Assembly: GCA_018287875.1 (NCBI GenBank) | Contig: JAGVVL010000022.1 | Span: 744,001 to 808,000 of the forward strand | DNA length: 64,000 nucleotides | Origin: Nigrospora sphaerica | Taxonomy: Eukaryota; Ascomycota; Sordariomycetes; Amphisphaeriales; Apiosporaceae | Reading direction: 5' to 3' | Shown here: piece by piece, positions 53,722 to 61,914 of the stretch | Layout of the letters: every line of letters begins with the position of its first letter | Numbering within the stretch: position 1 is the stretch's first letter | Notes under the pieces: model-generated | Told to the model about the DNA's origin: nothing | The model's database searches: none | What the model saw: only the letters and a program-made list of their open reading frames with translations | Program-made: the position numbers and the translations under genes

Positions 53722-55038
53722 GGCCTGTCTGTCTGAGCGCTGGGGGCGCCCGTGTCGTTGTTAGCGGGCCGGGCGAGTGTGGCGCTTGCTGTGAGCTGTC
53801 GTCAGGAGCGGGGGGGCAGCCGGCATGGAACCCTAAGGGTCCAAGCCGAAAAGGGGGACGGCTGCTTCTCAAGCGCCGCTCGGATAGGGCAACGAGCGGA
53901 TAAGAGTGCAGAGGCCAGAAATCTGGGCAGAAAAAGCCAAGCTGGTGTGGCCGAGGCAGCGCCAACTTTCAGTATAAATAGTTATTACCGAAGTCTGAGG
54001 AGGTATCAGGAAGAGACGGGGACGACTCCACGCTCTACGCATGGCCAACGAGGGCCAGTGAACTCAATCGTACGGACACAAGCTTTGGTGGTGGGGAGGG
54101 GGGTTGTCCCAGCACGCGAGCCCTGGTAGATTTCCATACACACGAGCAGATGTACCACCAGCAACACGAGTCGATCCGGGCTGGTGGGATGGCTGGCTGG
54201 TTGGCTGGTTCAGGCCGGGAAGATCCTCATAACTTGACTATTCCCCGCCAATGGCACAGCTCCAGCCACTGTCCGCTGAATGTCTGCACTTCGGACAGTA
54301 CGTCTTGGCAGCCATGGAAGCGTCACCGGGTTGTCTCGACGCTAGAAGATGGTCTTATACGTGCTATTAAAGTACTGTGTGTGCTGGGCTGTGCGGGTAT
54401 CAATCTGGGGCCCAGGCGCCCCAGAGCACCATCATGAGGGGGTGCGCTGCCCAGTCATCCATCACTTTTCTGCGGCACTGTCACCCCGTCACAGCAGGGG
54501 CCCCCAGCCGAGTCGACGGTCAGGCCTAGAGAAGAATGCATGCACCGACCCGGGATTTGCCACTGACAGCCTGTTAGCGTGAATCAGTACGAGTCGGCTG
54601 AGAGACTTGCGGTTCGAAGAGGTAGAGGTACAATTCACAAAGCGACCGGTAAACCGGCCAATAATCCAGTGGCTACAATGCCTTTTCACGATGCGGCTCG
54701 GGGCGCGTAATAAAACCACGATGCCTCGGCATTACTGCCCCAAGCTCTGTTCGTACGCAGCCAACGAACGACCAACCCTTTATCAGGGACTAGTCTGGTT
54801 CTACCGGGTACCACAACTGGACAGCTAGGGCTGACAGGACTCCACAGGAGTGACCAGTCGTGGAAACTATCCATTTGTGTAATGGATACAATATGTGGCT
54901 CGCCGATCCCATAGCATAAAGGTCGCGCGTGGCTCGCCGCGAGCCCCCTACGGACCCATGACCAGGCGGCGGGACGTGAACAGTTAAACAGGCGACGGAC
55001 AGAAACCATAGAGCAACAGTACAAGGCCATAGGCTACT
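53722..55038. other. Intergenic upstream of the GPCR fragment
   Basis: Contains TATAAATA (plus orientation) at ~53972-53979 and short frames without domains. Confidence 0.35.
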
Positions 55039-55371
55039 CTATTGCCCATAGAAGCCCCACTCACAGGCTAAAAATTGTTTAGTGCTCAGCCGGTCTGTGA
55101 GAAGAAGTGGCTCTGATCGTCGCTTAGCGTAATCGAGAAGGCGGTGTTGCACCTCCCGGGTTAGGCCTCCTTCCCAATCCGGCATCGCGCGGCTGCGCAC
55201 CCCTGTCAGCAACGCCCCATCCATATATATATTTCGTTCCTCTGGACGTCCCCCAGAGGTATTCTTGACTTCTTTACCTTCTTTGTCGCATCCGATCGTC
55301 TGTCTTCCCCTCATTTCTCTTCCATCCAGCTGTACCTCTATGGTGCACGATCCGTGAGGCCTCCGGCCCAT
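55039..55371 (-). CDS. Possible small hypothetical protein (110 aa)
   Basis: An open minus frame from ATG 55371 has natural, charged composition (MDGALLTGVRSRAMPDWEGG). No signal peptide, membrane segment or known domain is seen. It could equally be a remnant exon. Confidence 0.3.
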   Translation of the reverse strand: MGRRPHGSCTIEVQLDGREMRGRQTIGCDKEGKEVKNTSGGRPEERNIYMDGALLTGVRSRAMPDWEGGLTREVQHRLLDYAKRRSEPLLLTDRLSTKQFLACEWGFYGQ

Positions 55372-55699
55372 CCTACCTCTACTCCCTCCCCGCTCACTTC
55401 AGCGAAGTCGCATCACATCCACTTGGGCTATCAATATGCCACCTTGATTCCATCCCGACTTTACCGGCCCCAAAGTTGCGGCCCCAAGGACGAAGCTCTG
55501 ACTCTGGCTCTACGATAAGAAGCGTGCCCATTCACACCCGGCCTGCCAATGCCGCTTTGAAGCCCGTCAACAAGGGATGCTGACCCTCGCATGTGCACGT
55601 TGCGCTGCCATACCGAGGCTCTGCTCAAGTCTGGAGATGTCGGCCAAGCTCAACTTGATCGCCAACAGCCACGCCAGCATACGGACCCCACTAAGGCTT

Positions 55700-56085
55700 G
55701 TATGCATTGATTGAATCAAATCCGGTTTTCGCCAGAGCTTCCGCCGGTTGTGTTGGATGACGCGTCAGCACCGCGACCGTTTTTGCAGCCTCTTGGACTC
55801 AGCTGAGCAACATCCATGTTGCTCATCGCCCGATTACGCGCTCATAACCATCGGCGGCTTGAAGGCCACGTAAGCGCTGCGGTCTGTTCTGCAAACCTCG
55901 AACGGTGGAGAACTCATATCCGGTGGCAAGATTGGATAACGCGTCAGCGCTGCAACCTTCCATGCGGCCTCTTCAGGTGACACGACCTCAGGCAGCTTTG
56001 AGGCCACGTCAGCGTCGCGGCCTGTTCTGCGACCCTGAAACGTCGGATGAGTCACATCCGTTCTATTCATGTCTAACCGTCCACT
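55700..56085 (-). repeat. Degenerate ~130-bp tandem repeat, possibly decayed coding
   Basis: Three units share GAGGCCACGT(C/A)AGCG, CTGTTCTGC and a CATCCGG-type block (about 55720, 55860 and 55995). The minus frame 55834-56088 translates two units as related 28-residue segments (DVTHPTFQGRRTGRDADVA and DMSSPPFEVCRTDRSAYVA), suggesting the repeat once encoded protein. Confidence 0.5.
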
Positions 56086-56693
56086 CATGACCTTAACGGT
56101 TGCGATGGGTGCCGCATTATGATCTCAACCACTTTTTGTGCCTTCCACTTTCGACTAGGATGCTCCGTGTCGGTTACGGATGAACAACTACAAGCGCTTA
56201 CTCCTCGAATCCGATTCGATGGGCCGACATGGTCTGGGAGGACAGGCTGGACTTTATGTCACGAACCTGCCATCACGCATCTTTTTGACCTCGGTAGCGG
56301 CTGTTTTCCCAACCCCGAAATTCGATGGCGGGCGGTGGCTGCGCCTGCAACCCCTTTGATGGTGCGACTGGAACCGGAATTGGGTGCATGAGGTGGAGGC
56401 GAGACAGACTGATGCTAGGCTTTTTGTCTCACGGCAAGCCAGCTGGATCAGTAGATCGCACGCGGATGATGAATGTGCCAATATTGAGTCCATTCCGGCA
56501 ACATAGGCATCGCTGTAGTATAAGTAAGCGGTCTCCTCAAAGCTCATTACAGACGGAAGGATACCAAAGCATTCTACTGTTTTGTTTCCACAGTAATCCT
56601 ATACTACCACCAAAAGCTGCCATCACCGCGATATACGTTCTGCGCAGGGACCTTTTAATCATACCGTTTTCTGTCGTACTCTATCGTACCACC
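56086..56693. other. Upstream region of the chromodomain gene
   Basis: The frame of the chromodomain gene is open from 56325, but the natural start is 56694. No TATA is evident. Confidence 0.4.
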
Positions 56694-58565
56694 ATGTCTT
56701 TACCTCCTGAGAACCTTATGATGACTACCGAGATCTCCGATATCCCACCCACCGTGGGTGATCGTTGGAAAATCTTCCCATGTCCTGTCAACCAGACTCA
56801 GACCAATCGGTATAACTTAACTCAGGTCTTACCCGGCGGCTTTTCATCAGACCCAATCGTGATTGATGATGAAGAGGACAGCGATATTAGTGAAGAGAGA
56901 AGTCATTCCCCTGAGAGCCGCGGTGGCACATCGTTTGGGAACTCTCCCGACTGCGTGACCGGAGTTCCCCTCGGTCAGAGTGGCCATATTCCCCAGAAGG
57001 GAAAGTTTGGGCTTCGATGGTCTTCATTTGGCTTCGGAGAGAGCCTCCACAGCCACCACTATCAGCTTGCTGAGAGCAGCGGCAACAATGCCTTCGGAAG
57101 GACGTCACCTCAACAACACGGAACAGAGACCTCTGAGACGAATATTAAAACAGTCCCAATGACCAATGCCAACGGTCGTCTTGATCCGGACAACTCACTA
57201 GCAAGCAAAGAACAAACCCTAAAGGGAACCCCGTGTTACCCTGATCAACCTCATGCCCCTACCCCTCTTAGCCGATCCACCTCTGGAACCAGCGCACCAG
57301 GCACCATTTCCTTGAGCCAGGGATTTCCACCAGCAGAGGCCTCTGAAGCAGCGATCTCAGAACCATCATTTGATGGGGTAGTATCCACTTTATCTTTGGA
57401 TAGGTCGGCTACCTCAACGGCCAGCAGCTCAAACCCACTTAGAAACTCACCAGGCAGCCAGCGAATTTCAGAGGGCCCTATACAGAGCATAGGAACGCCT
57501 ATTGCCCACAGTGCGCATCAACGTACGTTTCTCGGGTCGCTGCCTGAGGAATATCCAGTGGAAGCAAGCTTCATCGTCAGTGCTTCCACTCCAGTGTACG
57601 TGCAACCTCCTGAGCCGACTGGCTGCCCGACAGAGTCGGTAAGCTTACCGGCTACCGGCTTGAACGATGCGGAGCACCACAGGCCGAAACGGAAGAACCC
57701 AATGCGTAGTTCGGCCCGCGCACCAAGGGTCTCCCACAGCTGTTCTGCCCGTGCAGCCGGCGAGCTATCCGATGATCACATAACAAGCGACAGTGATCAA
57801 GAGAGAGGAATTCCGCCACCAAAACGTCCGAAAAGAGTCAGGATTCCGAGCCTTACAACATCAGGCCAAAGAAGCCGGACAAGAAGGCCGCTGGATTCGA
57901 GTCCCGCAGCAGCTCTACCTCATCAAGCCCGGCCAACCTGTTCGCCTTCTGGCCCTACCGTGTTTCGCGAATACTCACTTCCTAACACTAAGCTTCAATG
58001 CGTTGAGGTCGACGGGGAAACCACCTTTCAAATACGGTTTACCTGGAATGCGTGCCACCACACAGAGGATACTCCAGGTACGCCCAGAAGCCAAGTCTCC
58101 CATCGAAGTCAAGCACATTGGCAACCAGGGCCTCACAACGCCACTAGAAAGCAAGCAGCTACCGCAGACGGTATGTTCCAATTTACTTCTCATTTTTACC
58201 ATGTGTCTCCTATCGAAACTAACATGAAAGCAGATTCTAATATCTACGAAGTCGATCGCGTTCTGACTCGTTGGGGGAAACGCTACTTTTTGGTCCGATG
58301 GGCTGACAAGTCCTGCACCTGGGAACCTAAGAACCACATTGGCAAGGATCTACTGACTGAGTTCGAAGGAAGGTTCGAGGGAATTCAAGATGGAGCCACG
58401 ATTACCAAAACTCGGCAGATGAAAGGAGGAAAATTCCAATACTTCTTGAAGTGGGAAGGACGACCTGAGTCGGAAAACACTTGGGTAGAGGAGTCCAACT
58501 TAAGCCCAACCTTACTGCAAGAGTATTGGGGTGTGTTTGCAGAAGAAGGATCGCGACAAGTTTGA
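56694..58565 (+). CDS. Protein with two C-terminal chromodomains
   Basis: The ATG at 56694 has a good context (ACCACCATG). A likely 60-nt in-frame intron at 58171-58230 (GTATGT, branch ACTAAC, AAG) would give ~603 aa. Residues 1-480 are Ser/Pro/Thr-rich, with an acidic VIDDEEDSDISEE patch and basic NLS-like KRPKRVRIPS. After the intron come two chromo-type modules: YEVDRVLTRWGKRYFLVRW with CTWEP, and ITKTRQMKGGKFQYFLKWEG with ENTWVEESNL. Both have the aromatic residues that cage methyl-lysine in HP1-like proteins. It is not preceded by RT or integrase sequence, so it is probably a host heterochromatin reader rather than a chromovirus tail. Confidence 0.75.
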   Translation: MSLPPENLMMTTEISDIPPTVGDRWKIFPCPVNQTQTNRYNLTQVLPGGFSSDPIVIDDEEDSDISEERSHSPESRGGTSFGNSPDCVTGVPLGQSGHIPQKGKFGLRWSSFGFGESLHSHHYQLAESSGNNAFGRTSPQQHGTETSETNIKTVPMTNANGRLDPDNSLASKEQTLKGTPCYPDQPHAPTPLSRSTSGTSAPGTISLSQGFPPAEASEAAISEPSFDGVVSTLSLDRSATSTASSSNPLRNSPGSQRISEGPIQSIGTPIAHSAHQRTFLGSLPEEYPVEASFIVSASTPVYVQPPEPTGCPTESVSLPATGLNDAEHHRPKRKNPMRSSARAPRVSHSCSARAAGELSDDHITSDSDQERGIPPPKRPKRVRIPSLTTSGQRSRTRRPLDSSPAAALPHQARPTCSPSGPTVFREYSLPNTKLQCVEVDGETTFQIRFTWNACHHTEDTPGTPRSQVSHRSQAHWQPGPHNATRKQAATADGMFQFTSHFYHVSPIETNMKADSNIYEVDRVLTRWGKRYFLVRWADKSCTWEPKNHIGKDLLTEFEGRFEGIQDGATITKTRQMKGGKFQYFLKWEGRPESENTWVEESNLSPTLLQEYWGVFAEEGSRQV

Positions 58566-58740
58566 TCCGTGGTTCTGGCATATATCAGCCGTCTGGCAAG
58601 CTACTGCTTGTTGGGAGCGGCCTGTTGTATGGTGCTGTCAGAAAGACATGAGTGTTGTCGGCTGTATGTCTGTTACTTATATTGATAGTCTGCAGTAGTA
58701 ACCGCGAGAGTGTGTGTGCCTACCGCAGTGCCCGCGGCTT

Positions 58741-60160
58741 TTACGGGGTGCCATCCAATAAGGTAATTCTCGTAGTCGTCGGCGGCCCGGGCGCCATGCA
58801 ATGGTCCAGGCCAAGCGAGTGACGGCAGAAGTCGATGCAGGCACGCGTATCCGCGCAACTCTGCACGTGCTGGCCCTCGGCGCGGCTGATCTGCCAGCGC
58901 TTGCAGTAAGTCAGAACGAGGCCAAACGGCTCGGCAGCGGGGTTAAGATGGGCCAACAGGTCCTCGACGACGGGGGCGACGCCGTAGATGCGCTGTGTCA
59001 AGTGAATCTGGGCGGCCGCTATGTTGACCGAAAATCGATTGGATGTCCCCCCCAGCGCCTGCGACCTCTCGGCGAGCGGCACCACAAAGTCGCGGTCCAC
59101 ACCGCGGGACAAATCCCAGGCAAGCTCGCTGAGCAAGGGGATAGGTTCTGAGGGCTGGGTGGTTGTTGGGGAGGGATCGGACTACTGCCATAACAGATCG
59201 GAATACCGGGCCACGAGATCCCAAGCGCCGTCCATCAACCCGTCTTTCGAGACCATGGCCTGCAAATGGCGGATTACAATGAAAAAGGGATGCGCTGGCG
59301 ATAGCCTAAGACATAGCGTGTGATGGGCGTACTGGAGAAAGATAGTGGCGAGCCCCGGTAAACCGTGGTCCACGAACAAGGAGAGGCACCCGACTAATCG
59401 TAAAGGGAATCCCGTACCGTGGGAGGCAATGCAGTTTCAGAACTGACCGAGGATGCCATCGAGTAAGCGGAAACCTGCCGCTAGGCGGCCTTGATGTATC
59501 TGGAGCACGGCGTGGTTGACGGAGAAGAACCAAGATAAATGGTCCAGTGCCATTTCGGGTGAGGGGTTGACTCTCCTCACGCGCCTCTTCGTATTCCCAC
59601 AGGTAGCCAGTAGGAAGCAGTGCAGGTGGCTCACGCAGATTTTAAAGTTACGTAGGTTGTCAGGTAATACTAGGGGCGTAGGAATCGTGGCAGGGCACCC
59701 ATTATCGGGTCGGTGCACGCTAGAGGGAGGCGGTTGAGGCACCTTGTCGTCCTGGCCACGAGGGGATTGGCCCATGCCACCCTTCTTAGCGTATTTAGAC
59801 ATATGCCACTGCTTGAATCGGTGCTTGTACATCCTCTGCCTGTGGTGTGCTCTGTTAGCACGTAGTCGTTAGTCCACTATGTTGTGGTTAGGCTTGGCCG
59901 GGCTGCCGGGGTACGACGGAATGTGGCGTGACTCACATGACGTAGAAGCCGTAGTCACGCTCCATGGTCTCCTTCACCCTGTATAACCGCTGCATAAGGT
60001 CGCGGTACAGGTACGCGATAGTTTCGCGGTGCTCATTCCAGTCGCTCTGCGTCACTCTTGTTCCAGCGCGTCGCTGGATCGCCCCCGTGCCGTCGGCTAC
60101 TGCCTGGCCGCTACTGGCGAGGGGGTTCGGGTCGGAGGCGTGCGTCATGGTGTTGAGCAT
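58741..60160 (-). pseudogene. Clr5-domain protein gene with two in-frame stops
   Basis: Exon 1 (60160-59937) contains DWNEHRETIAYLYRDLMQRL and VKETMERDYGFYV. It splices (GTGAGT...CAG, 97 nt) to exon 2 at 59839, which continues MYKHRFKQWHMSKY. Together this is the Clr5 domain found at the N-terminus of many fungal proteins. From 59839 to 58741 one frame stays protein-like throughout (FLQYAHHTLCLRLSPAHPF, LLSELAWDLSRGVDRDF), but it has TGA at 59437-59439 and TAG at 59182-59184. Both could be C-to-T changes of CGA and CAG. In-frame introns around the stops are possible but no convincing donor/acceptor pair was seen. Probably a recently inactivated gene. Confidence 0.65.
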
Positions 60161-61914
60161 GCAGCTCCAAGCCCGAATGCGTCACGTTTTCGTCGTCCCG
60201 TTCCGTAGCTGGATTGCCACGATTCCGCGACGCTAAGGAATGTGCGGGTAGCATAATACAAGTTCGTATGCGCTTCTACCAGAGTGTATGCCTATAGGCG
60301 TGTTCGAATAGATTATGGCGGCTCTTGGGATGTGCGAAGGAGGTGTGAACACACGGGCGCATGGAGAAGCCCTTTCTAGGTGTTGGAGCAGGGACGAGGT
60401 GGTGGCCAATTCAGCCAATCCGTGACGCGTCAATGGGACAGCTCGACAGCCTGCATTATGAATCAACATCGTCGTGCTGGCGGCCCTGCCCATCCAGCGC
60501 CGGTCAAGAGAGCTTGCTACCCATGCCGCGTACAAATACCGGACGTCACTTCGGTACATGAGCCATGCGCAATCCGAGAGGGCTTTTCATGCATTGGGAT
60601 GCTTTTTTTGCCTGTATGCGGCGACCAGCTCGGCTGCCTTTCTAGACCCTGTTGAAGCGTTAACGACGGCGCCTTTCAGGGCGCCTGCAAGGCCTGGGTG
60701 ACAGATCGGACAATAAGCTACCCCGCACCAGAGTCAAGGCTGGGAGGTCCTGATTTCTCCTCCTTCCGCTCGTTCAGCTCATTCCGCACCAGCGCCTTCA
60801 CGACGAACGATTGGCTTGCAGCGTTGACGTCAAGGCAATAGCGCTTACCTGCAGCATCTCCCACCCCCCACCGTGGCCCGTTCGTCTCGCTCACGGTCTC
60901 GCTAGACTTCGAAGCTCGCTACGCGGTTGAGCCATCGCCCTCTGTACCTTGATTCGAGGTACCTGCACTTGGCGCGTCACATCTTTGGCAAGCATGCGTG
61001 CCAGCGACAAGCCAACGCTGCGAGACCAGGTTGATTCACAACGTTGTGCCTGTCCAAAATCCGAAGGCAAAAAGTAGGCGACGGAGTCTTCGTTCGTCAG
61101 ACCAACACTCATCAAAACACATGCTAAAAGGGCTACAGGATCCCAGAGTCTGAGCAACGGGTCGGTCGCGACTGTTCGATCCCCGTGTCACATTGGCAGT
61201 AACCCTACAGGACGCGCTATCTATCGACACTGCCTTGCCGGTGGCCTCCCCTATCAAAGGTGGAGAAGGGAGCCTCCTATGTTTCCTCTGGTTGAAGGGC
61301 GCGCATCGCCACTGTATTCGCCTCGTGTGCATTACGGAAGGTCTTCTACGCTGGGAAAGCTTCCCAGCCTGCCGGGAGCCAGCGACCAATTCAACTACGA
61401 CCTTAATTTTACTGAAGCACTGGATACGATGGCGCGTTAATGCCCTGAGCGGCGTACCATTAGGGGCCATGCAAAGCCATGACCCACGACAGAGTAGGTA
61501 ATTAGCGCCCCGCGTCAACCCAGCCCTGCCCCCAGACGTTTTGGCTTCACGGCAAAACCGACCGGGAGCTGCCGACAAGAGCCGCAGCTCGAATTCGACG
61601 CCATCTCGTGCATCCTAATATCCACCTTGATTATCAGCGAGACACCCGATTGATGTAACCCTTATATGATAGCCTCGAATTAATGGGATAGTCGACTGAC
61701 AAACATTGTGGAAAGTGTATTAAAAAGCAGTATTCTACGGAGAAAAAAGACGAACAACAAGTATGCTTGACTTCTCGTGAAAAAACCTAGAAGTACAGAT
61801 GACTCAGTGCCACACAATTATACAGAAGGCCTAAAGAAAAAAAACACCTTTAAGATAGGGATAATGGTGAATGATATGGCTTCGTTTGATAGACATATGA
61901 AGCGCTGTGTACTT
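60161..61914. other. Intergenic, no confident gene
   Basis: Short frames on both strands (60233-60559, 60891-61157, 61036-61578) have no recognisable domains. 61600-61900 is AT-rich and probably the 3' flank of the NLR gene. Confidence 0.4.

Noticed and set aside
61036..61578. 180-codon minus-strand frame
   Set aside because: Biased composition, no domain and no support from splice signals.
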